NCBI RefSeq assembly: GCF_901933205.1
Contig: NC_044572.1
Location: 34,565,501 to 34,629,500, forward strand
Direction of reading: 5' to 3'
Source: Camarhynchus parvulus
Lineage: Eukaryota > Chordata > Aves > Passeriformes > Thraupidae
Length of the DNA: 64,000 nt
A program made the translations under genes and the position numbers. Below are positions 26,901 to 39,338 of the stretch, one piece after another. Within the stretch, counting starts at the first letter, position 1, and the number at the start of each line of letters is the position of its first letter. The notes beneath the pieces are model-generated. The model was not told the origin of the DNA, searched no databases, and saw nothing but the letters and a program-made list of their open reading frames with translations.

Positions 26901-27491
26901 CTCAATTTGGCTGGATTGAAAGCTAAGGTTGTATTTCATCCAGATGCTTTTGTGGCTACTATTCTTCGTGTGGGCCTTAGAAGCTGATCTTCTCTCCCTG
27001 AGCTGAGTACCTTGAAAATCTGTTGTCTTGCTTACTTTTCAGAAGCAGACAAGTAGAGGGGAAAGAACTGGGTGTTTGTTTTTTGTTGGTTTTTTTTTTT
27101 TCTTTGAAATCTTAGTTAAATATGTAGCAAACCACTTGTCTTCTGTGAAGGAATCTTCCTTGTATCACCCTTTCCAAGCAGTGAGTGATGTACTGCTCAT
27201 GGAATGCAAGCTGTTTCAAAGTGTACATGCGGGAAACTGGGGCTGCCACTGCTAATTCACAGAAATGCTGGGACTGGAAGAAAATCTGCACCTCCACTCA
27301 TGCACAGAGACTGTTCTACTATGCACAGACCAGAACTAGTGGGGTGAGAGGGAACACACTCCTTATTCTCTCATTTTTTTTTATGTGCTGGGTTTGGCAG
27401 CCTAGTTGAAGATGCTTGCATGGAATTAGTAAAAGAGGGATATGTCCTGGGAAGGTTAAATGGCTGCTGCTTCTAAAGCTCCTCTGTCACT

Positions 27492-27492
<1 letters not shown>

Positions 27493-27526
<34 letters not shown>
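27493..27526. repeat. A34 homopolymer
   Basis: Thirty-four consecutive A bases are followed by an A/C-rich tail. I see no recognisable retrocopied gene, LINE or SINE immediately upstream, and no obvious flanking duplication, so I call it a simple tract. Its exact length is also the kind of value that sequencing often gets wrong. Confidence 0.9.
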
Positions 27527-27528
<2 letters not shown>

Positions 27529-28099
27529 AAAAAACCACCAAACCAGAAGACTTTGTCAAGTTCTTTACGGAGCAGAAAGTAAAGGGGGAAAACATTTGAG
27601 TTCTGGTGATTAGAACAACAAAAGATTCATCAAAGAACAGATCAAGTGGAAGTTGGACAGACAGCAGCGGCAGAAATTATTAAAAATGCTAGTCTGGACC
27701 TAGGAAAGTTCATTTTGGTTTCTTCTTCACCACTGATTCCTTTTGGCAAATTTCTTGGACTCTCTCAGATTTAGTTCACCAATTATAAAATATGAAAAGA
27801 AATACTCCCTCACTTTACAGGAATGTTAAAATAAATTTAGGTATTGCAGGAGAAGAATGTAAGTAGGTTCCTCTGATACAATGTCTTGAACATTTGATAT
27901 AATTAAACATCAGGAATTTTACTCAGATTATAGTTCTTTGCCACAGAAATAGAGAAGAACTATGGTATTATGTCTAAAATAATATGCTATTAATTTCCTG
28001 GAAGCTAAAATGAACTGCTGAAGAGTGAGACAACAGAGTGAGAAAAATGAGAATGCTTATACTAGACTTCTCCAGGCATCATGTTAATCTAAGGCCCAC

Positions 28100-28170
28100 C
28101 TATGGCAGAGGGGTTTGACAAGATAGTCCTCAAAGGACCCTTCCAGTGCAAATTATTCTATGATTCTATG
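28100..28170 (+). mobile_element. CR1 LINE 3' end, 5'-truncated, + orientation
   Basis: The stretch follows the known 3' terminus of avian CR1 retrotransposons: a GCAGAGGGGTTTGACAAG-like segment, then CAAAGGACCCTTCCA, then two copies of the terminal octamer ATTCTATG at 28155-28162 and 28163-28170. Only about 70 bases remain, as is usual for the severely 5'-truncated CR1 copies in birds. It encodes nothing and cannot move. Confidence 0.88.
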
Positions 28171-29688
28171 TTTTGCAGAAAGGAAACTGAAATGGAAGTT
28201 AATTATCAGACATATTTATTAAAAGAAACAAATGGTAATACATACAAAAAATATAACTAAAAGTAATTTCCTTTAACTGTTCAAAATCAAGATAAGGCAA
28301 AACTAATAAACATTAAGATCTGCTTCAAAGGTGTTCAACATATTGAAGTGTAGGAAGGCTTTTGTTTTCTTTCTCTTTCTTCTTTTTCAATTAAAATTTG
28401 AACTTTTTCATTAATTCCATGAAAAAAAATCCTCTTAAATCTGACATTCACAAATCCTGTAAGCACTGATTTTTCTTTTGAGCAAGTATTATGCTTTGGT
28501 TATTTTTGCTCTTCTCATTCCAATTAATTAATTCTATTATAGCAGCCCTCAAAGACTCTAAACCAGACTCCATTATTTGCAAAATACTCAAAAAAGAGTG
28601 TTATGTCAAGAGAAGTACAAGCCTGAAATCCTCTCTCTTGTCTTCCATCTCTCTATTACAGGCTTTCTTCTATCTCTTTAGAAGGTATCCATTCATTCAT
28701 CATCTTTTGTGTGTGTGTTTTCCTTGTTTTCCCTACACTAGGCTATGCAAACAGTCTTAGTGGCAGACAGACTCTGAGGAAGATTTCCATCCTAATTTCT
28801 TTCCATTAATGAAAGTTAAGAAGCACTGCCAGTGTGAATACTGCTTGTAAACAAGAAGTGAGTGAATTCAATGCACTTCCCTACCCCTTCTCCTCCAGGG
28901 GCGAGTGGAACACCAGCAGATAAAAGTGATGCTATGACAACAAACGTTGGAGGCGTATCCATGCAGACTATTTACATGAGACAAAGCATTTTAGAAAAGA
29001 GGAGATTTAAGGCTCCCCATACATCCAAAGGAGCTCCTTTTGCTGCCTCCCAATGGGAAGAGCCTGCAGAATTCCAGGAGTTCCTGCATTGCCTTCAATG
29101 GGCAGGGCAACTGGAAAGGTGATTAGAGGCTGTAGAAAAGCACTGCATGTGCTTTCATGCCAGCACATGTGAGCTTCTCACTTGGGTATGAGAATAGCAA
29201 GCTAAAAGAGTAGGAGAGGAAATCCAGTGTGCTGTACCCTGAAAATGTCCAGCTTCTATGAGCAGGGACATACCAAACACAAACACTGGACTATCCAGCA
29301 GCCCATGAAAGTAAAATCTTTCTAAAATAACTTCCACCTGGTGTGCTCCTAGGCTCTTAGAACAGATTGTTCCAAGAACTATCAAGTATTTTGGTTTTTT
29401 TTCGAAAGATATTAACAGCAGATCAAGAATTATACCCTCCAAACAATTACTTCAGCCTGCGGCCTAACCAGAAAAATCATTATTTCCAAAAAGTCCTATT
29501 GACAGAATGCTGCAGCAACCTTTCAGAGCTGCTCCCACATCCGATGACAACAATAGAACACTGTGCTATTTTTCTTACCTCATAAAGTTGTCATCTCAGC
29601 ACAGCTAAACGCCTGAATTGCCACCCAGCCTGTAAACATCCTTATGTGGGGAAGGTTATCAAATAGGTCATGGAGAAGCAGCTCTCCC

Positions 29689-29711
29689 ATTATCTAGAGT
29701 ATTATCTAGAG
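29689..29711. repeat. 12-bp tandem duplication (ATTATCTAGAG twice)
   Basis: ATTATCTAGAG occurs at 29689-29699 and 29701-29711, separated by one T. Confidence 0.85.
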
Positions 29712-32493
29712 CCCTCAGATTTCCTGGAGCCCTTTCTATCTGGTTTAAGACACAGTAATGTTACAAAGACACAGCCATTCCTTGGCCATTGCTAGTCTCT
29801 GATTTACTAGCTTCTACTAATGGATAAAGACTAAGTGCTCAATCAAATCTGACCTCTCAGGCGTGCTGGCTGTCAGAGTGTGTTTGCAGCCACCCTTTCT
29901 ATCTCAACAGTGTCCCTCTAGGAAATGCAGCAACCTCAGGAGGAGGATACACTTCCTTTGGGTTACCAGCTTTAATTCTGTGCCCTTCACAACTTCTGCT
30001 GTTGGATGTGATAGACTCAGCTGCTGCTTCTTGGAGCAGGAGCAAGCACTCCTGTCCCAGTCCTCTTCCAGCAGGCCCCCTTTCAAAATGTCCTGTTTTG
30101 GACAGGTAGCATTCAGTGCAGCATTCACATCAGTTTGATAACCTTCTTTAGTATCTATTTGCCATGCCAGCCTCTGGACTGCTGGCTGTCAGGCTCTCCT
30201 TCCTCTGCTTTCATCAGTGCTACTAAAACAAGGAGACCTCACTGTCCTCTTCTGCAGATTCACTTTTAGTGGTTCTGTAATCAAGTTTTCTGACATTAAA
30301 ATTGAGATTACATGAAATATGGATGCCTTGAAGTATTAAAAAATAAAGTGGGCAGGAACATTATCTCTAAACATCAGCTTTAGCCATTTAGAAGCAATGT
30401 ATTCCCAGATTCTGGGTCTCCTTAAAGCCTTCTCTCTTTGCACAGCCGAGTGCCTGCACCTCATCAGCAAACAATGGAAAAGATTCAAGTAGCAGGATCC
30501 TGCCCAGTTCAGATTTATTTAACCCTTTGTTGCCGCTATATTCTTTTGACCAGCCTTCCTCTTTATGTCTAAAACAGATGCTGAGATTGTTGGTGCCAGA
30601 GAGTTAATCTTATTAATAGTTTCTGTGTTTATTGTTGGAGGGACTTGGTTACACTCTCCTCTCTGGGCCAATAGGTCAGGGGATTCAAGTTCCCCACTGA
30701 GGCTTGGAGCAAATCTCAGTGCTGACTGTGCACCTTAGACTGAAAGAAGGGGAATATGCTGCGTTGGTACAGATTTTGAATTTCCAGTAAGACATTAAAG
30801 CAAAGTCTTGCCTGTCTTTTTCAAATATATTCCAGGTAGAAATTACTGAGCCACTCAGTGGAATTTGACTCACTTCACCCCTTCTACATGATGGAAAGAT
30901 GTGAGGTGTGTACCCCACAACAAGAACCAGCTCTGGCTAATTTACTACCTTGCCAGCAGGGAATTGTCCCCTTACATCCTTTAGGAAAGATGGTGGTGGG
31001 GCACAGTTTTAGGTGTCTGGGAGCAGAGACTGTGCACTTGAAGTACAAGGGTCTGACACACTCACTTCAGACCAGCAGTAAGTAGCAGATGTGTTGGAAG
31101 GAGGGAAAACTATGAGTCTAAACTCTTTCATAATATGGAGTGATGACTGAGTTAAAACAGGTGAAAGGAAAGGAAGGGGAAAAAGCTGAGGAAGATGTTT
31201 TTTTGGGCTTTCCTTGGAACTGTCCCTCTGTTGTCACCAAATGGAAACTTCAAGAGTTCACTTCTGCCTTTCACCCAGCACTCCTCTGCGCTGGGAGAGA
31301 GCGGCAAAGGGGTAAGAATGGAAAAGTGCCTGTGCTCAAGTGTTTCCAAATGTTTCACAGCCATAAGCATTTATTGGTTCTCACCCTCCACCCTATCACC
31401 ACGCCCTCCATATAAAATCAGAGACTGAGCTCCAGCGTCCAGGCAAGGGGAAGCCTTCTTCTCATTTTTAGAAACCTACATGTTCCGATGCAATGCTTAC
31501 AATGCACTCACACTCAGCTAGGACAGCTTGCCAAAAGGCAGCGTCAGAAAGCTGCTGAAAGAAATGTCTTTCAAAGATATCCCAGAGAGTCAGGCCATTT
31601 GGTGTGGAAAGCAGGCAATAGTTCTTTCTGGGCTCATGGATATAGGGACTGAATTGAGGGATTAGCAAAATTATTCTCCCACTGTACCCCCTGCCTTTAA
31701 TACAAACCCAGCAGTTACTTTCCATTCCACTCTGTGTGTAAAACAAGGCTGAAATACGATATTTAAATTATTCCCAAGGATGCATTTGATGAAAGGGAAG
31801 GCATGAGCCAGATCCTCCCATGTGCTTGTTCTTTGTCAGTCTTGAATTTTGGATCATTATACGGAGGGAGAGAACACACTAATTCCTTACATTGCTAGTG
31901 TTTCAATGACCACTGCTATCAATCATTTAGGTTCTCATTCTCTCTTAATATTTGGATAAGTAAAATTGCCAATAGTGCAACAAAATCAACCAAAGTCAGC
32001 CCACCGGGAAAAAAAATACCCAACACTGCAAAACAATAGGCTTGAATGTAGTCCATTGTCTATTTCTGTTCAGTACAGAAATAGCAAACCAGCATGAGAA
32101 GAGTCTGCGCTTAGACAGAGCTGTGGCACAGCAGATGAGGAGCTTATAAATACAGGCTGCCATGCTGCTGCAGCACCACTTCACTGCTGGCAACTTGAAT
32201 GGCTGGTTATCTTGCCTGGTCATTTAAACAGTCCGGGTCCAAATCCAGCTTCTCTGCAGCTATTCTGTCTGCTTTACATGGACGCTGCAAAGAGACTCTG
32301 TTGATATATCCAACAGCAGAACAGACTTTAGAAACTTTCACTTGTGCCATTATTTTCAGAAAGAAAAATAACTGCAGCAAACTGCATTACAAAACATGCA
32401 TTTTCTACTTTCCAATTAAGCCTGCTGCTGTTCCTTGTATTACCAATAAAGAGAACAACACTGGAATAGCTAGTATGTTTTCACATGCAATAA

Positions 32494-32574
32494 TTAAAAT
32501 AAAACAAAAAACAAAACAAAACAAAACAAAAGAAACAAAAAAACCCCCAAAACAACAACAAAAAAAGAAGAAGA
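32494..32574. repeat. A-rich low-complexity tract with (AAAAC)n
   Basis: About 80 bases are almost all A and C, including several AAAAC units and then AAC and AAG triplets. Open frames across it are Lys/Gln-rich composition artefacts. Confidence 0.85.
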
Positions 32575-33346
32575 GAATGTAGGAGCTCTAGAAAGACACC
32601 AGAGCTATGTGCCCAAAGTAGGGTACTCCTTGTCACAGAATTGCTCCCAAGTGATTTCCTCACACATCTTGCAATTTGGGGTTTGGTTCATTTAATGAAA
32701 CACCAGTTTCCACATTTCTGCAACTCTAGGAGATGTTTATCTCCCATTTTCAAAACATTTCAAATTCTTACAGCTGGAAATAAATCTTGAAAACATGAGC
32801 CAACAAGTTTATAAGAAGAGAAAAAAAAAAAGGTTAATTCTTTTTAATCTTTTTGGCTCTAATCAGGGTTAAGGCACAGACATTAATAAAATTGATAATA
32901 AAGTAGGTGTTCCTTTTGCTTGACATCTGGGTTTTCATCCTGTGGGGGTATGTTGAGACATGCTTTCAAGTCATGCTTTTAAGGTTTTCTCTGTGTCCAT
33001 GAGGGCTAGTAATCTAAGTTTTCTTTTTAAATGGAGCATCAAAGTCTTCCAGAGCCAGTATTTGAAGAAAAGAAAGACACACAGTGATGCTCTCAGTAAT
33101 AACACTGACATTTGAACTGAAGTGATAATAATGGAAGGCCAGAAAGGGTCTCTGATCATCCTCAGAACTCAATTACCTCTTTTTCGACATCTGTTTTGGT
33201 ACTGTGGTTACTTTCCTGCTCTACTTGTGTAGCTTTTCACATCTTTTTCTCAAGTGGCAGAACCAAGTGAACTATTATATATGAATGATAGAGAAAAATA
33301 AATAGAGTTGTTTGTCCTGACTCTGAGGTTTCATAATGGTACTTAG

Positions 33347-33390
33347 TCCCAGTGAAGCTACTGGCAAAACTTTTATTGGTTTCAGTGTGG
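33347..33390. repeat. Possible relic of an old amniote interspersed repeat
   Basis: The segment around GGCAAAACTTTTATTGG resembles a motif I recall from bird and reptile genomes, where CAATGGCAAAACTCCCATTG-like arms face each other. Divergence is high, so this assignment is tentative. Confidence 0.3.
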
Positions 33391-36300
33391 TTAAAACTTC
33401 TCTGTTACATGCTTTTTGGGGAGCAACCTGGCATAATCAAATCTACCAAGACTATCCATTTTGGTGAGAACTGAGCACTGGCATCTGCATTTAAAGGGAG
33501 GGGCACCTAGGAAGATCATTTTGTGCTGAAAAAATTAAGTTTTTCTTGGTTTAGTAGAATTACCAAAATATATTTTTTTCAAACCTCTCTCCTTCTGGTC
33601 TATTCTACAGAATGTGCTCTGTGAAACACAAAATAGCACAGGACACAGGATTTCTGGGTTATGTCACTGGTAGAGAGAATTGTTTATTAGTTCTGACACA
33701 GAGGAATAGATATTTTCTTATATTTCTTCATCTAGTCCTAGACAGATTTCCCCAAACCCCCTCTGCTTTTCTTCTCCATTCATGTTTGCCCTTCCTCTCT
33801 ATCTGAAATCAGGATGTGGATTCTTTCAAGTGCCTTTAATGTTCTTTTTTTCTTTTGGTTTGTTTTTGTTGCTTCTTAAATGGTTGATAAGTCTGAAAGC
33901 TAGTAGAGATGATAATATGGGAATGTTATCCCAAGAAGAACAAAACTCAATTTATTGGTTTAAATTCTGGAAAATGGAAGATGAATTCTAGAAAATTTAT
34001 TAAATAGCAACTTTGATAAATGCTGACTTGGACAGATTTGGAAAAACAAATCAAAATGCATTTTAAAGAACCATATTTCCTCTAAAGAATTGCTTCTTAA
34101 CTGAGGCTGGGTTTGCCACAGCTGACTTCTCCCTCTCAAATGGTATTTCAGATGTACTTACTCTTTCCCTTCTGCAAAACCCAAGCCAAGGAGTGACATA
34201 TGTGGTGCTTGTTGTATTATCAGGGCCTCTGTCTGAAGATTGACACAAAGCCAGTATAGCACTTTGTTCTCCATGTTCACCACCACTGCTCATTTAACAC
34301 CTTTCTCTAACCATGGCTGTGACCACTATTTTGCCTTGAAATCACTAACATGGACACATTGGTTTTGTTTTGTGTCTGGCTTGTCAAAATCTTGGTAAAA
34401 GAATTTTGATATGGGCTGAAACTTGTTAGGAAAAGGGGAACAAGAGTAAAATGGTGTAAGATTTAAGTCAAAACTATTTTGAGGCTGTTGCAAATTTGTT
34501 TCACAGGGCTTTTTTTCTCTTCAGGCATTCCCAGAGCTAGGTCCACATTCGAATCTGATGCAGCTGAAAATGGCTGTTTTCAGCTTCAGGACATCCAGCC
34601 AGGACACTGTAAAAACTTAGGGATGTGCAAACTGCACACATTCTGCTGATTTTGCAGCACTACTTACCTGCTTGCAGTGAAGCCCAAGCTGAAATAACTT
34701 ACTGCCTCAAAGCTGTATCGTACTTTTTTGCAAGAACTTACACTGTACAAATTTACTTGTCGGTAGTCTCACTGCTTGAGGTCATTCAAAACACTGAATT
34801 GAAGGATATTCTGGAGGTGTTTGACTTGTTTTAAAGAAGTTTTTTAATTTCACCAAAAATTAATTGAGTATATTCCTAAATAACTTCTGAAAATGAATTT
34901 ACTTCTGTTTACTGAGCCATAACACTAATCCTTCATTTACCTAATTTGATGTTTGTGTATTCACATCTACTTCCACATGAACAAGTTTAATGCAGCTTAA
35001 ATCACTGTGACTATAGAACTGAATTTAAATCAGTCAGCTGCTTACCTGCTGTCCTTAAGCAGAGTATCTGCAATAAAGATGAAGAAAGAAAAATCTTCTC
35101 CCTCCTGCTGCAAGGCACCTCCCCCTGACATGTCAGTGAGACTGGCACCAAAGTGCCCACGATGACAGCCAGCTGCTGCAGAGCACACTGCCTTGTGCTG
35201 GCAGTGCTTTGCTCCCTCTGTACTGCCCTTGCTTTGGTGATAGCTCAGGCAGGCTATCACTGTACAGCATGCCTTATCTTGTTCTATCAGTGCCAGCTCC
35301 ATAGTGCTCTCTGACCTTTTCAGTCCTGATGTGTGTGAGCTGATAGCAGCTTAGGACGAGCTTGTGCCAAGATTTTTTTTTGTTCTGTGATGATAGATGA
35401 AACATGATGTAGCTCAGCCTTGTGCTGTGCTCTTCTGAGCTGCACAGTGAATGACACTGAACTTGTCAGAGTTCTGAGAGTGTTGAATTGACTTGTAAAT
35501 AATGGGAACCGTTATTAATAACCATTAAATACTTTCTTTTCTGCAGTTCTGTCAACTTTGTTTGTTCCTTTTTTTTTCCTCTGGTCAAAGCCAGAAACTG
35601 GTAAACGAGTGAAATTGCAGGTTTCTGCATCATCACTTTTGTCAATTCAAAATCCAGTACTTGAATTTAACTATCTGTAAGGGCTTGGATGCCATATTTT
35701 ACCTTATGGTGTCTACTGAATTTCTTTTAACCATAATCTGTCTTAAAATGAGACTTTTCTCCACTTGCTTTGCCTCTGTCAGGAGTCCAAATGTGAAGCA
35801 TCAGTGGTGGTTTTGCCTTCCACACCATCTACTCCTGGTGTGCCGTATTCCACCATGCCCATCAGCCCCAAGCCACATTCCCTGTGTGCCCCAGCCTGCT
35901 CTTGGGGAGTTCAAGCTCTTGGGGTGGAGCAGGGGAGCCAGGGTGGGTGCCAGTGAGGAGTGGTCATGGGCAGAGGGGGCAGACTGTTGGGAGGACGCCG
36001 CAGCCAGCAGCAGAAGAGTTCCGTCATACAGCAGGAATCTCTGCCCTGGGTGACGGACAACGCTGATTAGAAAAAGGCTAAATGTCAACATTGTTCTGAA
36101 CTGGTAATTGGCAATTTTCCAAGAGCATTTTAGACATGAGACTTTGGAGATTTTCTCCTCCCAGGCTGCTCTCCCTTCTCCTCCTCCTCCTTCCCCCTCT
36201 AACCACTGTAACTCATTCTGTCAAGAACTGAGTGCTGTCCCTTCAGACCTTCAGATAAATCCTTTACAGCAACAATTTTGAAAGCTGCCATAGTGTCTCT

Positions 36301-36943
36301 TTCTGTCTGTCTTTCCCTTCTTGCCTTCCTACTTACTAATTTATTTTGTGGTGAGGGGAAGGTGGCCCTATGAGCAAGGTGGGGGTGGTGCAGAGCAGAG
36401 GGGTGAAAGCCATGTTTTGACATATGTGCTTTCCGTTTTTCCAGAGGTCATTAGCACTCTTCTCAGTGACCAGAAGTTGATTACAAACACCATGGAGCAC
36501 AGATGCTTTGCCAAAACACTCGGAGAGGAGATCTGCGCTTGTGCTCCCCTTGTCCAATTTGTCTTAAAATATATTATTACCAAAAAGATTTAAAGAAAAA
36601 TTTATTGCTTGCAAAGAGGGACCCAAATCCCCAGGGCAGAATAAATAAAATAAAAACATGAGAAGTGCATTTATGGTCCTCCTGAAAACAAGAGCGCAGT
36701 CTTAAAAAGGTTTCCTTAAAATGAAAAATGAATGACTGAGTCGCCAACTGCTACTAATCTAAAAGTTAGTGCTTTTGATAGTGATGACTGTGCTGCTAAC
36801 TCTTCGTTAGCATGGGTATTTAGTTGTAAAATAAGAGTGCTTTATAGAACATTTGCTCCCCTGTGGTTTAGAAATTAGCCTGTATATGGAATAAGTGAGC
36901 AAAGATGGAATGTTTTTTCCATTGCCCTAGTTATTCCTGTGCA

Positions 36944-36988
36944 TGTGTGTGTGTGTTGGTGTGCTTTTGCATGTGTGTGTCTGTGCAC
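36944..36988. repeat. Interrupted (TG)n tract
   Basis: Two short TG runs are separated by TTGGTGTGCTTTTGCA. Potentially variable in length. Confidence 0.75.
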
Positions 36989-39306
36989 TAATAGCTTTGT
37001 GGTGATGACAGAGATCATCAAGATGATACAGAATGGAAATACTGTGTGATTTTCTGGAGTCAGCCTTTTAGGACTCCCTTTAGATGGGGCAGGCAGTGAT
37101 TTCTGGAAAGCAGGTTTGCCAGCAGGCTGCACTTAAGATCTTTAGATGGTATTTACTGCAGAAATGTACATTACTGTGATGTATTTGAATCTGGAAATAA
37201 TTTTCTCCCACAAGGGAGAAAACACCTTGTCATAAAATATAGTGTATTTTACTTGTTTATTCAGTGTTATGTTTTTCTAATAAATTGTGGACTTAGCCTT
37301 GTTTTCATTTATGTTAGTGGAAGATTTTCACCTGCATTCAATCTAGTAATATTGACTGTATCTAGCTCTGATGCTCAGCGAGAAATTTGCTTTCCAAAGC
37401 TTATACTGGCATTTCTGACGGTCAGGAGCCGCAGCCGTTCCTCAAGCCATCAGCAGTAATGTGAGCCCCAGCAGAAAACCTGTGAAACCTTTTTCTCCTA
37501 CACGCAGTTCATGTGTTTTCAGGCCCTATCATACTCTGTCCTCCACCCTCCAGTGGTCTCTGGGCAGAAGGAGCAGAGGCATTCAGGAAGAAGTACACTG
37601 GTATTTTCCTCCAAGTGTGGCAGAAAAGCAACGTGTGCTGGTGGGGTAAGAGCCAGGGAACTACGTGGGCAGAACTTTCAGTTCAGCTGCCAGATCTGCT
37701 TTTTAAGAGCAGCTGGTAACGGGGAAATGAGTTGTTCAAACTTACTAGAGTCTTGCTTGTACTCTAGAAAATGGGTCTATTTTCTTCTAACTAGGGGCTA
37801 CTGAAGGGAATACTGTTTTTTGCTCTTTCCCGGAAAAAAAGCTAGGAGAAATCCCATTTTTCTATATGGTTTGTTGAGCTTTCCTCTCTCCAGGTGAAGT
37901 CAAGTCTTTCCCCGTACTGTGGTACACTTAACCTCATCACCTTTCAGTCAATTGGTTACAGTGTTGAACTGATAAATGACTCGTGCCGTGGGGCAATGTC
38001 TTAATGCAATTAATAACAATCCCTTAAGCAAAATTTGGATTTCTTTGAATTGAAACTGCTGATAGCAGTAGGCAAAACCCCCTTAGGACCTATGGTGGTG
38101 AAAAACCTTGGAGGCAAGAGAAGAAGGTCTCTTGGAGAGACTGTACATACAGCATCACGTTGGCCGTGTCAGCTGATTCCAGTTACTCCGTCTCACGCAG
38201 CGCTGGACGTCCTTGGCAGAGTGACAGCCAGGCCTTACTCACTGAAACCCTTCCCGGCGCTGCGTCCACAAGAACACCCCAAGTATTTTAAGTTAGCTAC
38301 GTAGGTCCTATTCTTAACTTTTCATCTCATCAGATACTTTTCTTATTAGGACTAGAGAGCCTTCCCTCTAAGGTAATGATGATGTACATAAAACATCCGT
38401 GATCAAGTCCTGGCTTGTGCGTTTCTAATGTGTTATGACTGTGATCTGTGCAGTAGCTGTGCTCCAGCCCTGCTGGGCCATGTGACATAATGGCATTTTT
38501 AATTTCCTCCTTCCAGCACGATTGTCTGCTCTCGCATGTAGGAAATTACTTTGTTTTTCGTGTTAATTGGTAGCATGACCTGTTTCAGCAATTCACCATC
38601 TCGAAGGTATGTCTGAGATCTCCAAATGACTCACTGACATAAACGCAGATGAGCTAAAGCCACTTACAGTGTTACAGAAGGGCCGAAAGCCAAAGCAGGG
38701 TGTCTTGATATCCGAGATAGCCTTTTAGCCTGTAGGACCGTGAGCCCGTGGCCCACTTTGTTAATGACTGCATTGAAGTCTAGTGGCAAATGGTAGGTTG
38801 TAAGAGGCAGCCCGCAGAAGTAGTCATGTTAAATTCATGGCCTCTAGCTCACTTGATCAATTGCAAGCTGGTAGACATTTATTTAAAATTTATACCACAT
38901 GAATGTCTGAGGTAATAAGTGAATACTGTAAAGGGTTTATTTAAAAGAATATTTGACCAGTAGGGTCTTCAGAGATCAAATATTTCATTTTCAAGGGTGT
39001 CCTGCGTATTTGTAGAGGAGGAGGGGGAAGTAAAGAGGGATTTGGATAATGCGAAATACCACAGAAAGCAAGATTTTCCAAGGAAAACACCAGGAAGCTT
39101 GGTATGAGCATTTAATGTATGCTGAAGTTTTTAAAAGGAAACATTAATGGTGAAACATGCCCTCAAAGGACAAGCCAGCAATAAATTTTGTGTCACAAAA
39201 TTACCTGTCAGTGAGATTATGTTTAAATAACGTAGAATTGTTCCTGCTTCTTTAGGGGTTGGGAGAAACTTCACGGGAGATTGTTCAAAGTATTCAGAAT
39301 TATGTG

Positions 39307-39338
39307 CACAAATCCCATTAACAATAATGGGATTTGTG
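39307..39338. repeat. Perfect inverted repeat, 14-bp arms, 4-nt loop
   Basis: CACAAATCCCATTA and TAATGGGATTTGTG flank ACAA. The arms are exactly complementary. The CCCATT...AATGGG core resembles palindromic old interspersed repeats of birds and reptiles; that link is inferred from memory. Confidence 0.85.

Larger units (their letters stand above)
13769..28099 (+). other. CREB5: CREB5 intron, first part of the downstream intron
   Basis: No further CREB5 exon was found. The next one should begin with the third base of Gly followed by codons for Pro-Val-Pro-Gly-Ser-Leu. The stretch is unique AT-rich DNA with small duplications, an A15 tract, a pyrimidine tract and a 34-base A tract, listed separately. 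Open frames are short and carry no recognisable domain. A GC-richer patch at about 26640-26890 has no assignable identity. Confidence 0.8.

Noticed and set aside
37253..37649. Frames ending in an Arg-Ser-rich stretch and starting MSPSRKPVKPFSP
   Set aside because: The RS-like run is only a few residues, followed by a stop, with no convincing splice sites. It looks like chance in a GC-richer patch.
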